Shown here in pieces: positions 24,990 to 34,745 of a stretch of DNA of 64,000 nucleotides. The notes under the pieces are model-generated. The model saw nothing but the letters and a program-made list of their open reading frames with translations, was not told where the DNA came from and ran no database searches. Each line of letters opens with the position of its first letter. Within the stretch, counting starts at the first letter, position 1. Source of the stretch: DASZIT01 sp963770635 (lineage in GTDB: Bacteria > Actinomycetota > Acidimicrobiia > Acidimicrobiales > RAAP-2); NCBI GenBank assembly GCA_963770635.1, contig CAVYQI010000006.1, forward strand, positions 682,001 to 746,000, in the 5' to 3' direction. Both the position numbers and the translations under genes were made by a program.

Positions 24990-26435
24990 GTGACGGATTC
25001 GGCGGTCGAAGACACAGCTGGCGACGGCGCCGCTGGCGACGTTGTGGTGATCGGGGGAAGCGTGGCCGGGATGGCCACCGCCCTGGCCCTGGGTCGGATC
25101 GGCCACCGGGTAACGGTGATCGAACGAGATCCGCTCCCGCTGGTCGCCGACCCCGAGACCGCCTTCGCCACCGAGCGTCGGGGGACACCCCAGTCCCACC
25201 AGACCCATGGGTTTCTGGCCCGGATGACCAAGGTGCTGCGCGAGCGGTTCCCCGACGTCTACGAGTCGATGCTGGCGTCCGGCATCGAGACCATCTCCCC
25301 GTTCGATTCGTGGGAGGAGTCGGATCCGAGCGACGACGAGTTGACCATCATGATCGTGCGCCGCACCACCTTCGAGTTGGTGCTGCGCCGGGCGATTCTG
25401 GCCGAGCCCGGGATCACGTTGCGTTCGGGGGTCGGAGTCGAAGGGCTGCTGTCGGCGGAGAGAACCGACGGGATCGCCGAGGTAACGGGGGTGACGTTGG
25501 ACGATGGCACCGTGGTCCACGGCTCGGTGGTCGCCTGCACCGGTCGGCGCGGGGACGTCCCGAAGTGGTTGGCGCCGTTGGGGGTCGAGGTCCCCGAACA
25601 GGTCACCGATACCGAACTGATCTACCTCACCCGCTGGTACCGCCGACAGGTGACTGACACCGAGCTCAACCCGCGGCTGGGCGGTGACCTCGGGTTCGTC
25701 AAGTACCTGGCCATTCCCGGTGACGGGGACACCCTGTCGCTGACCCTGGCCATCGGGGCCAAGGATCCCGAACTGCGCCGGGCGCTGCTGCAACCGGGAC
25801 AGTTCGACCGGGCCTGCCGGCTGCTGCCGGGACCCCGCGACTTCTTCGAACCGGAGGGTGCTCTGACGGGGCTGGGCGAGGTCCGGCCGATGGGCGGGTT
25901 CGTCAACCGGCTCCGGAGTTTCATCGGGCCCGACGGGAAGCCCACCGTCCTCGGCTTCCACGCGGTGGGGGACGCCCACACCTGTACCAACCCGTTTTAC
26001 GGCCGGGGCGTTTCGCTGGCGCTGGTCCAGGCGGCGCTGCTGGCCGACGCCTTCGCCGCCCATCCGACCGACGCCGCCGCCCGGGCGGTCGCCTATGAGG
26101 CGGCCTCGGCTCGGGAGGTCGAGCCTTGGTACCACGCCTCGGTGTTCTCCGATGCCCAACGCGTGAACCCCGACCCGGCCTCGGATGCCGACCAGTTCAA
26201 CCGGCGGCTGGGGGCTCTGGTCCTCGAGGTGATGTTCGGGGCGGTCCCCGACCCGGTGGTGGCCCGGGGGCTGATGCGGCTGCTCAACATGTTGGTGCTG
26301 CCCGACCAGCTGTTCGCCGACACCGAGTTCATCGGCCGGGCGTTCGCGCTGCTCAACGACCCGGGCGGTTTTGCATCATCGGCGGCGCCCGTCGGGGTGA
26401 AGCGGGACACCTTGTTGAGTGAGCTCGCCGCCTGA
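24990..26435 (+). CDS. FAD-dependent oxidoreductase (geranylgeranyl-reductase/halogenase-like fold)
   Basis: A 481-residue flavoprotein. DVVVIGGSVAGMATALALGR is the Rossmann motif with VTVIERDPLPL after strand 2. QSHQTHGFLARM resembles the PxxxH region of aromatic-ring hydroxylase-type enzymes. VLGFHAVGDAHTCTNPFYGR followed by GVSLALVQAALLAD is the second FAD box, with the GD pair. The start GTG 24990 (GGAG at 6 bp) leaves the operator region free; a reading from 24918 would run through both dyads. Its substrate is unknown; the fold is used by monooxygenases, halogenases and polyprenyl reductases. Regulation by the adjacent TetR is likely. The amidohydrolase follows after 61 bp and may be co-transcribed. 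Confidence 0.82.
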   Translation: MTDSAVEDTAGDGAAGDVVVIGGSVAGMATALALGRIGHRVTVIERDPLPLVADPETAFATERRGTPQSHQTHGFLARMTKVLRERFPDVYESMLASGIETISPFDSWEESDPSDDELTIMIVRRTTFELVLRRAILAEPGITLRSGVGVEGLLSAERTDGIAEVTGVTLDDGTVVHGSVVACTGRRGDVPKWLAPLGVEVPEQVTDTELIYLTRWYRRQVTDTELNPRLGGDLGFVKYLAIPGDGDTLSLTLAIGAKDPELRRALLQPGQFDRACRLLPGPRDFFEPEGALTGLGEVRPMGGFVNRLRSFIGPDGKPTVLGFHAVGDAHTCTNPFYGRGVSLALVQAALLADAFAAHPTDAAARAVAYEAASAREVEPWYHASVFSDAQRVNPDPASDADQFNRRLGALVLEVMFGAVPDPVVARGLMRLLNMLVLPDQLFADTEFIGRAFALLNDPGGFASSAAPVGVKRDTLLSELAA

Positions 26436-26496
26436 ACCAGACAAAAGACGAACCGCAGACACGAACTAAACGAGACCGAAGAAAAAGGAGCCCTCA

Positions 26497-28224
26497 ATGC
26501 ACGATCTGGTCATCCGGGAAGGCACCATCGCCGACGGCACCGGCGCCCCCACCTTCACCGGCGACGTCGCCATCGACGGGAACCGGGTGGTGGCGGTGGG
26601 CGCCGTCGAGGAAAAGGGTCGCCGGGAGATCCACGCCGACGGCCTGTTGGTCACCCCCGGCTGGGTAGACATCCACACCCACTACGACGGCCAGGTGACC
26701 TGGGACCCCGAGGTGTCACCGTCGGGATGGCACGGAGTCACTACCGTGGTCACCGGCAACTGCGGGGTCGGGTTCGCCCCGGCCCGGGCCGCCGACCGCG
26801 ACTGGCTCATCCAGTTGATGGAAGGGGTGGAGGACATCCCCGGCAGCGCCCTGGCCGAGGGGATGAGCTGGAACTGGGAGTCGTTCCCCGAGTACCTCGA
26901 CGAGGTGGAGCGCACCCAACGGGTCCTCGACGTGGCCGCCATGGTCCCCCACGGCGCGCTGCGGGCCTTCGTGCTCGGCGAGGGCCGGGGCAACGACGAG
27001 GCCAACTCCGAGGAGATCGCGGAGATGGCGGCGCTGGTCAAAGAGGCGGTTGGTGCGGGGGCCATCGGCGCCTCCACCACCCGGACCATCCTCCACCGGG
27101 CCAAGGACGGGGAGCTGGCCGCCGGCACCTACGCCCCGGCCGACGAGCTGATCGCCATCGGCGAGGCGCTGGGCAAGGCCGGCCATCGGGTGTTCTCCCT
27201 GGCCAGCGACATGATGGACCTGGACGGCGAGTTCGCCTGGATGTCGGAGATCTCCCGCCGGGCCGGGGTGCCGGTCACCTACCAGGTCCTCCAGCCCGAC
27301 TTCGCCCCCGACCTCTGGCGCGAGTGGGTGGACCGGGGGGTGGCCGCCAACCGCCAGGGCGCCTGGCTGGTCCCCCAGGTGGCGGGCAAGCCCACCTCGC
27401 TGATGGTCGGGTTCGAGTCGAAGACCCACCCCTTCTCCCACCACCGGGCGTACGCGGAGATCGCCGATCTGCCGCTGGCCAAGCGGGTGGCCCGGCTGCG
27501 GACCCCGGAGGTGCGGGCGGCGATCCTGGCCGAGGACCCGACCCCGGGCGGATTCGTGGCCCTGATGCTGGCCAGCCTGCACAAGCTGTTCCCGTTGGGC
27601 GACCCGCCCGACTACGAACCGGCCCCGGAGTCGGCGGTGGCGGCGGTGGCGGCCCGGGAGGGACGCCCGCCGATGGAGGTGCTCTACGACCTGATGCTGG
27701 CCCGCGACGGCCACGAGCTGCTCTACCTGCCCATCCTCGACTACGCCGCCGGCAACCTCGATGCCGTCCGGGAGATGCTCATCCACCCGGCCACCGTGCT
27801 CGGGCTGGGCGACGGAGGAGCCCACTGCGGGGTGCTGTGCGATGCCAGCCTGCCCACCTTCATGCTCTCCCACTGGGCCCGGGACCGCCATCGGGGGGAG
27901 AAGCTCCCGGTCGAGCAGGTGGTCCACCTCCAGACCCGCCGCACCGCCCAGCTCTACGGGTTCGGTGACAGGGGGGTACTGGCCGCCGGCTATCTGGCCG
28001 ACGTCAACGTGATCGACCATGAGGGCCTGGCCCTCGAGGCCCCCGAGCTGGTCTACGACCTCCCCGCCGCCGGCCAACGCATGATCCAGCGGGCCCGTGG
28101 GTATATCGCCACGGTGAAGTCGGGGACGGTGGTCCGGGACCACGACGCCGCCACCGGGGCCCTCCCGGGGCGCCTGTTGCGGGGTCCGCAGCCGGCCCCG
28201 AGCCGGGCGTCCGGCGACCAGTAG
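26497..28224 (+). CDS. N-acyl-D-amino-acid deacylase/D-aminoacylase-family amidohydrolase
   Basis: A 575-residue metal-dependent amidohydrolase (Amidohydro_3 type). The metal-binding HxH is in GWVDIHTHYDGQVTWDPEVS. The family motif TVVTGNCGVGFAPARAADRD follows. LGLGDGGAHCGVLCDASLPT carries the catalytic Asp of the C-terminal barrel strand, and the C-terminal beta-sandwich contains GVLAAGYLADVNVID. These proteins remove acyl groups from D-amino acids or act on related ureides; exact substrate is uncertain. The start ATG 26497 has AAAAAGGAGC upstream. The stop TAG is the first part of a 14-bp palindrome (28222-28235) that probably serves the next operon. Confidence 0.85.
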   Translation: MHDLVIREGTIADGTGAPTFTGDVAIDGNRVVAVGAVEEKGRREIHADGLLVTPGWVDIHTHYDGQVTWDPEVSPSGWHGVTTVVTGNCGVGFAPARAADRDWLIQLMEGVEDIPGSALAEGMSWNWESFPEYLDEVERTQRVLDVAAMVPHGALRAFVLGEGRGNDEANSEEIAEMAALVKEAVGAGAIGASTTRTILHRAKDGELAAGTYAPADELIAIGEALGKAGHRVFSLASDMMDLDGEFAWMSEISRRAGVPVTYQVLQPDFAPDLWREWVDRGVAANRQGAWLVPQVAGKPTSLMVGFESKTHPFSHHRAYAEIADLPLAKRVARLRTPEVRAAILAEDPTPGGFVALMLASLHKLFPLGDPPDYEPAPESAVAAVAAREGRPPMEVLYDLMLARDGHELLYLPILDYAAGNLDAVREMLIHPATVLGLGDGGAHCGVLCDASLPTFMLSHWARDRHRGEKLPVEQVVHLQTRRTAQLYGFGDRGVLAAGYLADVNVIDHEGLALEAPELVYDLPAAGQRMIQRARGYIATVKSGTVVRDHDAATGALPGRLLRGPQPAPSRASGDQ

Positions 28225-28235
28225 AACCGGTTCTA
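28222..28235. promoter_or_regulatory. perfect 14-bp palindrome matching the KstR-type operator
   Basis: TAGAACCGGTTCTA is a perfect inverted repeat and fits the published KstR consensus TnnAACnnGTTnnA at every fixed position. It lies about 120 bp upstream of the surface-protein/Liv operon and overlaps the stop codon of the amidohydrolase. A KstR-like or other TetR-family regulator could bind here; the regulator is not in the window. Confidence 0.5.
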
Positions 28236-28342
28236 AACGGCCGAAAATCAGGCCATTTCGAAAGTTACCGCCAGGTACACCGTTCTCCCCGTAGCTACAG
28301 TGAGGGGAAATCGTGTCAGGGGGAAGGGGGAGAGTCTCGGTG

Positions 28343-29854
28343 ATGCGTGCATCGCGCCTCGCAGGGTCGCAGCTCGGGGGCGGACCACAGAGATCGGGAC
28401 TCCGGAATTATCTACGCACCGCCGTCGCCCTGGTGCTGTTCGCCGCCACCACCCTGACCCTCATCGCCACTTCTCCCGGAGGCGCCTCGGCCGACACCGC
28501 TGCCTTCTATCCGGGCACTTCCACCGCCACCGCCTCCGCCCTGCAGCTGGTGCCGTCCACCGCCGGTCTCGGTTACACCATCACCCTGTCCACCGCGGAC
28601 GCCGAGTACGAGCAGGCCCTGGCCCGGGCCACCTCCCAGACCCTCAACCTCGGGGTGATCGGGACCATCTTGACCACCGCCAGTTGCAACAAGCCGCCGG
28701 ACGTGCCTGCCTCCGCTCTGCCCCAACCGGTCGCGCTGGAGAACAACACCGCTCCCCCCAACCAGACCCTCACGGTGGCCGGCACCTTCAACGGGACCGG
28801 CGCCGGCGCCGGCATCGAACAGGCCTCGGTGACCCAGACCCCGTCGGCCAACGCCACCACCCGGGGCGGCGACTTCAACGTGGCCGGCGCCCTTGACATG
28901 TCCGGTCTCGACAGCACGGCAGTGGCCCAAGTGGTCGGGGGCAATACCCGCGACGTCAGCTCCACCGCCGACGTGGGCCAGATCTCGTTGTTGGGCGGGC
29001 TGGTCGTCCTCAAGGGGCTCCATTGGGAGGCCAGCCAGCAGTCCGGAGCGGCCTCGAGTTCGGCGGCATCGTTCTCCATTGGGTCGGTGGTGCTCGCCGG
29101 AGTGGCGATGCCCGCCCCGACTCCGGCCCAGCTGGCCACCGTGATCGGCATTGTCAACACCGCGCTGGCCCCGACCGGGTTCCACATCGACCTGCCGGTG
29201 GTCACCCTGACCGCCAACACCCATGACGGCAACGGCGCCACCAGCAAGATCTCCCCGCTGGTGATCGGGATCGACAGTTCGGCGCTCGGGGCCGCGGTGA
29301 TCGGGAGCCAGCTGACCAGCATCCAGCCGCTGAAGACCGCCATCGATGACGCCGTCATCGCCGCCAACTGCCAGCTCTCCGGCGCGGCGCTGCCGATCGG
29401 CGACATCGCCCTCGGGGTCCCGGCCGGTGGCGGCGGTCTCGACGTCGACCTCGGCGGCGCCACCGTCAACATCAACGATGATCCCCCGGTCAATGCCTTC
29501 GGGAGCTTCGGGCTGGCCGGCAACACCAGCCCGACCGACACCGGCGGCTCGAGCCCGGTCTTCACCCCCGGTGACGCCGGCACCCCGTTCATCCCCGGCA
29601 CCTCGGGCTCGACGGGTACTTCGGGCTCCTCGACCCCGTCCGCTTCCTCGGGCCCCTCCGGTGCCCAGTCGCTCGGGCCCACCACCAAGACCTCGGCCTG
29701 CGCCAGCCTGAGCGCGGCCGGCGGCTCGTGTAGCGGCGGCGGGGCGGCGGTCTGGATCGGCGTGGCTGCCCTCGCCCTCCTGCTGGCCGCCTTCGCCTGG
29801 GATTTTGTCCGACAACGCCGACGACGCCTGATGAGTATCGGAGAGACGCCATGA
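28343..29854 (+). CDS. secreted, C-terminally membrane-anchored surface protein, family not recognised
   Basis: About 503 residues. A signal peptide (LRTAVALVLFAATTLTLIAT) precedes a Ser/Thr/Ala/Gly-rich, beta-rich extracellular part with few Cys (TTASCNKPPD, AANCQLSG). A low-complexity Ser/Gly/Thr/Pro linker (residues about 410-465) follows, then SACASLSAAGGSCSGGG, a transmembrane segment (AVWIGVAALALLLAAFAWDF) and a basic tail RQRRRRLM, so it should be cell-surface with a short cytoplasmic end. ATG 28343 is placed 10 bp after GGGGGAGAG; GTG 28313 is an alternative. It ends in an ATGA overlap with the substrate-binding protein, tying it to the branched-chain-type ABC transporter. I do not know any function. 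Confidence 0.75.
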   Translation: MRASRLAGSQLGGGPQRSGLRNYLRTAVALVLFAATTLTLIATSPGGASADTAAFYPGTSTATASALQLVPSTAGLGYTITLSTADAEYEQALARATSQTLNLGVIGTILTTASCNKPPDVPASALPQPVALENNTAPPNQTLTVAGTFNGTGAGAGIEQASVTQTPSANATTRGGDFNVAGALDMSGLDSTAVAQVVGGNTRDVSSTADVGQISLLGGLVVLKGLHWEASQQSGAASSSAASFSIGSVVLAGVAMPAPTPAQLATVIGIVNTALAPTGFHIDLPVVTLTANTHDGNGATSKISPLVIGIDSSALGAAVIGSQLTSIQPLKTAIDDAVIAANCQLSGAALPIGDIALGVPAGGGGLDVDLGGATVNINDDPPVNAFGSFGLAGNTSPTDTGGSSPVFTPGDAGTPFIPGTSGSTGTSGSSTPSASSGPSGAQSLGPTTKTSACASLSAAGGSCSGGGAAVWIGVAALALLLAAFAWDFVRQRRRRLMSIGETP

Positions 29855-31512
29855 CCGACGCTGCCGCCACCCCCGGCTCCAACGGGACCTCCAAGCTGCG
29901 CCTGCCTACCTCCCCGGGCGAGCTCCGGCTCCTGAAGGGGTACGGCCCGCTGGCCGCATTGTTGGTGGCGTTCGCGCTGATGGCCGCCTTCGTGCCCAGC
30001 GTGGCCCCCCAGCAGACGACCGTCACCAAGACGAGGGGTGGGACTGGCTCGGGGGTCGGCGGCACCAGCGCCAGCGGGAAGGCCGGGACGGCCGGCGCGG
30101 CCGGAACCGGCACCGCCGGCTCGGGTGGCACCGGCGGGACGGCGGGATCGTCAAGCGGGGGCAGCAGCGGGCAGGTGGCCGGCGGCACCTCGACCCCGTG
30201 CCCGGGCAAGACCCTCCAGGTCACCGGCGACCCCTACTCCCCGCCGTGCATCGCCTTCTCCGGTAACAACGGTGGGGCCACCTCCCAGGGGGTGACCGCC
30301 TCCACCATCACCGTTACCTACCGGCAGACCAGCGACCCCGGCTTCCAGCAGACGCTGGCCCAGATCGGCGGGGCCCAGTTCCTCGACAGCCCGGCCGACG
30401 TCATCCGCACCGTCCAGGGCCTGGCCGACTACTTCAACAAGAACTTCCAGCTCTACGGACGCAAGATCAACATCGTCCCGTTCAACGGCCAGGGCAGCCA
30501 GACCGCGGAGCTCCTCGGCCAGGGCCAGCAACAGGCGGACGCCGACGCCATCACCGTCGGCCAGCAGTACCACGCCTTCGCCGAGCTCAACGGCTCGACC
30601 GAGCCCTACGACACCGCCCTGGCCCAGCAGCACGTCCTCTCCTTCGGTGCGCCCTACCTGTCGGCCTCGTTCATGGCCCAGTACGACCCCTACATGTGGA
30701 GCATCGCCACCGAGGGCAATGACGTGGTGGCCGCCGCCGCCCAGGCCGCCATCGTCCAGCTGGCCGGCAAGCCGGCCGCCTACGCCGGGGGCTCATTGCG
30801 GAACCAGCCCCGGAAGATCGCCATCATCGCCCCGGACAACCCCTGGTACCAGTCGAGCGCCAACGTCGCCGTCCAGGAGTTCGCCGCCGCCGGCCATCCG
30901 GTCGCCGATGACATCCAGTACCAGCTGAACCTCGGCACCCTGTCGAGCCAGGCCGCCACCATCGACGCCAAGCTCCAGAACGACGGGATCACCACCGTGG
31001 TCTGCGGCTGTGACCCGGTGATGCCGGTCTACCTCACCTCCCGGGCCCACGAGCAGTCCTACACCCCGGAATGGAACGTGGCCGGGGTCGCCCTCACCGA
31101 CAACGACATCGTCGGCCAGCTCTTCGACCAGTCCGAGTGGTCCCACGCCTTCGGCATCAGCTTCCAGGGCCCGACGCTGCCGAAGAACGCCACCCTGGGA
31201 TATGCCGCCTACAAGTCGGTCCGCTCCGACGAGCCGGCCAACATCGTCGACCTCATCTACGCCCAGATGTACCAGATGGTGATCGGCATCCAGATGGCCG
31301 GGCCCAACCTCACCCCCCAGACCTTCGAACAGGGGGAACGGGCCTACCCGGGCAGCGTGGCCGGGGCGCCCAACGCCGAGTTCGGCACCTGGCTGATGCC
31401 GGCGGGCCACTACTCACCCCAGGTCGACTTCCAGGAGATCTACTGGGACCCGAACAAGACCTCCAATTACAACGGGAAGCAGGGCGCCTACGTCGACATG
31501 GGCCCGCGCTAA
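29851..31512 (+). CDS. membrane-tethered periplasmic-binding-type (type 1) ABC substrate-binding protein
   Basis: A 553-residue protein. It has a cytoplasmic N-terminus, one transmembrane helix (GPLAALLVAFALMAAFVPSV), a roughly 80-residue Gly/Ser/Thr linker, and then a type 1 periplasmic-binding domain: GVTASTITVTYRQTSD, GLADYFNKNFQLYGRKINIV, PRKIAIIAPDNPWYQSSANV and TIDAKLQNDGITTVVCGCDP. It lacks the usual lipobox, so it is tethered by the helix rather than lipid-anchored. It overlaps the surface-protein gene (ATGA) and precedes a fused Liv-type permease/ATPase gene by 84 bp. Solutes are probably amino acids, amides or other small organics of the branched-chain (HAAT) class. Confidence 0.85.
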   Translation: MTDAAATPGSNGTSKLRLPTSPGELRLLKGYGPLAALLVAFALMAAFVPSVAPQQTTVTKTRGGTGSGVGGTSASGKAGTAGAAGTGTAGSGGTGGTAGSSSGGSSGQVAGGTSTPCPGKTLQVTGDPYSPPCIAFSGNNGGATSQGVTASTITVTYRQTSDPGFQQTLAQIGGAQFLDSPADVIRTVQGLADYFNKNFQLYGRKINIVPFNGQGSQTAELLGQGQQQADADAITVGQQYHAFAELNGSTEPYDTALAQQHVLSFGAPYLSASFMAQYDPYMWSIATEGNDVVAAAAQAAIVQLAGKPAAYAGGSLRNQPRKIAIIAPDNPWYQSSANVAVQEFAAAGHPVADDIQYQLNLGTLSSQAATIDAKLQNDGITTVVCGCDPVMPVYLTSRAHEQSYTPEWNVAGVALTDNDIVGQLFDQSEWSHAFGISFQGPTLPKNATLGYAAYKSVRSDEPANIVDLIYAQMYQMVIGIQMAGPNLTPQTFEQGERAYPGSVAGAPNAEFGTWLMPAGHYSPQVDFQEIYWDPNKTSNYNGKQGAYVDMGPR

Positions 31513-31596
31513 AAGTTCGGGACCGTCCCCCCCGGTAATCCTCCGTTACCCGCCGGCTTCGGCTCCGGTAACTAGGCGGGACGGGTAGGCGGAACC

Positions 31597-34500
31597 GTGC
31601 TGCGTACATCGACGATCCAGATCCCGTCGTTCTTCACCGGGCTCTCCAACCGCGTGCGGGCCACCCTCGGGGTAGTGCTCGGCGCCCTGGTGGTGGTGTT
31701 CGTGGTGCCGGCCATCTGGCCGCACGACGCCCCGCTCGGCCTGTTGTTGCAGGGGGCGGAGCTGGGGGCGGTCAACGGGTTGCTGGCCCTGGGGCTGGTC
31801 CTGACCTACAAGTCCACCCGGGTCATCAACTTCGCCTACGGGGCCATGGGCGGCCTGGCCGGCACCGTCGGGGTGATGCTCGACATGGGCGAGCACTGGA
31901 ACTGGTTCATCGCCCTGGGTGCGGGGCTGATCGTCGGCGGCCTCATCGGCGCCGGGGTGAACGTCCTGATGCTCCGGTTCTTCAACGCCCCGCGGCTCAT
32001 CGTGCTGGTGGCCACCATCGGCCTGGCCCAGGTGTTCGGGGGCATCCAGCTGCTGGTCCCGGGCTGGTTGCACGGACCTCCGCTGGTCGGCTGGCCTGCC
32101 GACCCCGCTCACCCGGTTCCACGTCAACATCCACCCGGTGCTGTTCGACGGAGACGACCTCCTGATCGCCATCATGGTGCCGCTGGTCCTCATCGGGCTC
32201 GGCTGGTTCCTGTTGCGGACCGACGCCGGGGTGGCCATCCGGTCGGTGGCCGACAACTCGGAGCGGGCCATGTTGTTGGGCATCCCGGTCAAGCGGTTGT
32301 CGACGCTGGTCTGGATCATCGCCGGTGCCCTGGCCGCCCTGACGGTGATGGTGAATGCCCCGTCCCAGGGCTTGACGTTGACGGCCGCCGCCGGACCGAC
32401 CCTGTTGCTCCCCGCCCTGGCCGCCGCGGTCATCGCCCGAATGGAGAACCTGCCGCTGGCCTTCGGGGCCGGGGTGGTCCTCGGCATCGTGAACTCGGTG
32501 GTCGGGTTCAACGTGCGCCAGGAAGCGGTGACCGACGTGGTCTTCCTGGCCGTGATCCTGCTGGCCCTGCTGCTGCAGCGTAAGAAAGCCGGACGGGCCA
32601 ACGACGCCGGTGACTCTTGGCTGTCCACCGGGGTGCTCAAGCCGATTCCCGAGGCGTTGAGGCGGTTGCCGGAGGTCATGGCCGGGCGGGCCCTCATCGG
32701 CGCCGCCATCGCCGCCGTCCTCATCGTCACCCCGTTGCTGGCCGGCCCCGGCACCACCCTCGAGTTCACCGTGGCCATCGTCTTCGGGATCGTGGCCGTC
32801 TCGCTGGTGTGCCTGTCGGGCTGGTCGGGGAACGTCAGCCTCGGCCAGTTCGCCTTCGCCGGGATCGGCGGGGTGATCGCCGGCGACCTCATCGAGAAGT
32901 CCAACCTCGACTTCTTCGTCTCCATCCTGGCTGGCGGCGGCGGGTGGGGCGGTGCTGGCCATCCTGGTCGGGCTGCCGGCGCTGCGGATCCGGGGGATGT
33001 TCCTGGCCGCCACCACCCTCGCCTTGGCGGTGGCCGTCGACTCCTTCTTCCTCAACCCGACCAACTTCTCCTCGGACATCCCCCAGGGTTTCCTCCGCCC
33101 GGTGCTGTGGAAGCGCTTCGACCTCGCCAACGGCCGCACCTACTACTTCTTCTGCCTGGCGGTGTTGGCGGTGGTGGTGGTGTTCGTGAAGGGTCTGCGC
33201 AAGGCCCGGGCCGGTCGGGTGCTGCTGGCCAACCGCGACAACCAGAACGCCGCCTCGGCCATGGCGGTGCCATCGGTGCGGGTGAAGCTGGTCGGCTTCG
33301 TGCTGTCCGGCGCCATCGCCGGTATCGCCGGCGCCCTCTACGCCACCTCGCTGCGGGCGGTCGGCTTCCACACCTTCGACTCGTCGCTGAGTCTGGTCGT
33401 CTTCTCCATGGCCGTCATCGGTGGGTTGGAATCGATCAGCGGGGCGTTGCTCGGGGTGGCGTTGATCGAGATCGCCAGTGACGCCTTTCCGCAGTATCAG
33501 CTGCTGTTCACCGGATCCGGCCTGTTGATCATCCTGCTGGTGCTGCCCGGCGGTTTGGGGGCCGGCATCCAGTACGTGCGGGATCGTCTCCTTCGGGTGA
33601 TCGCCGAACGGCGGGGCATGATCGTGCCCTCGTTGGTCGCCGACCGCCGGGACGACTCCGGTTCAGGGTCGGGGAACGGCGCGGGGTCGGGCTCCGGCCA
33701 CGATGCCCACGCCCCCCAGGAGGAGTCGTTGCTGGCGGCCGCCCTCACCGGCGATGGTCCGGTGGCGGTTCCGAGTGGGAACGGGTTCGCCGCCTCCGGG
33801 GTCGGTACTGGGGCTGGGGCCGGCGGCACGGGTGCCGGCATGAGCGTCGGGCTGGGTCCCGACGGCCCGGCCGACATCCCCGCCTTCACCGGCGAGCCGA
33901 CCGACGAGTTGGAGACCGCCCTCGGTCCGGAGTTCGAGCACACCCGTCCCTACGCGCTCCGGTGCCAGGCGGTGGAAGTCTCCTACGGCCCGGTCCAGAT
34001 CCTGTTCGGCATCGACCTCGACGTGGCCGAAGGCGAGATCGTCGCCCTGCTCGGCACCAACGGGGCCGGAAAGTCCACCCTGTTGAAGGGCATCACCGGC
34101 CTGGCCCGGGTGGGCGGCGGCTCGGTCGAGTTCGACGGCAAGAACATCACCAACAAGGCCCCCAACACCGTCGCCCATCTCGGCCTCTCGCTGATGCCCG
34201 GGGGCCGGGGGATCTTCCCGACCCTCACGGTGGAGGAGAACCTGCGCCTCGGCGCCTGGCTGGTCCGCAAGAACCGGGCGATGGCCACCGCCGCCCGCAA
34301 GCGGGTCCTGCGCCTGTTCCCGATTCTCGACCAACGCTACAACCAGCAGGCGGGGAACCTGTCCGGCGGCGAGCAGCAGATGCTGTCGTTGGCCATGGCC
34401 CTGATGGTGACGCCCAAGGTGCTGATGATCGACGAGCTGTCCCTCGGGTTGGCGCCCACCATCGTCGCCCAGCTGATGGACGTGGTGGCCATGCTCCACC

Positions 34501-34745
34501 GGGACGGCACCACCATCGTGGTGGTCGAGCAGTCGGTCAACGTGGCTCTCGAGCTCGCCCAGCGGGCCGTCTTCCTCGAGAAGGGCGAGGTCCGGTTCAG
34601 CGGGCCGACCGCCGAGCTGTTGGAGCGACCCGACATCCTGCGCTCGGTGTTCATCGCCGGCGCCGGTGCGGCGGGCAACGGCGGCCAGCCGTCTGCGGCC
34701 GGCGAGGGGCGCCTTCGCCGACACCGATCTCAACACCACCCATGA
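31597..34745 (+). pseudogene. frameshifted livH-livM-livF fusion (branched-chain-type ABC permease pair plus ATPase)
   Basis: Three reading frames carry one continuous protein. 31597-32094 gives LivH first half (LALGLVLTYKSTRVINFAYG). 32096-32941 gives LivH second half (AGVAIRSVADNSERAMLLGI) and the start of LivM (LSGWSGNVSLGQFAFAGIGG). 32943-34706 gives the rest of LivM (LVGLPALRIRGMFLAATTLA), an Ala/Gly/Ser linker of roughly 100 residues and LivF: Walker A GTNGAGKST, signature NLSGGEQQM, Walker B MIDELSLGLAP. Removing one base near 32095 and one G near 32942 restores an open frame. Because several nearby unrelated genes show the same +1 error, I favour sequencing error and a functional fused transporter. 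The ATG-less start at 31597 is TTG/GTG-like (GTG CTG CGT) and moderately certain. Confidence 0.75.
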
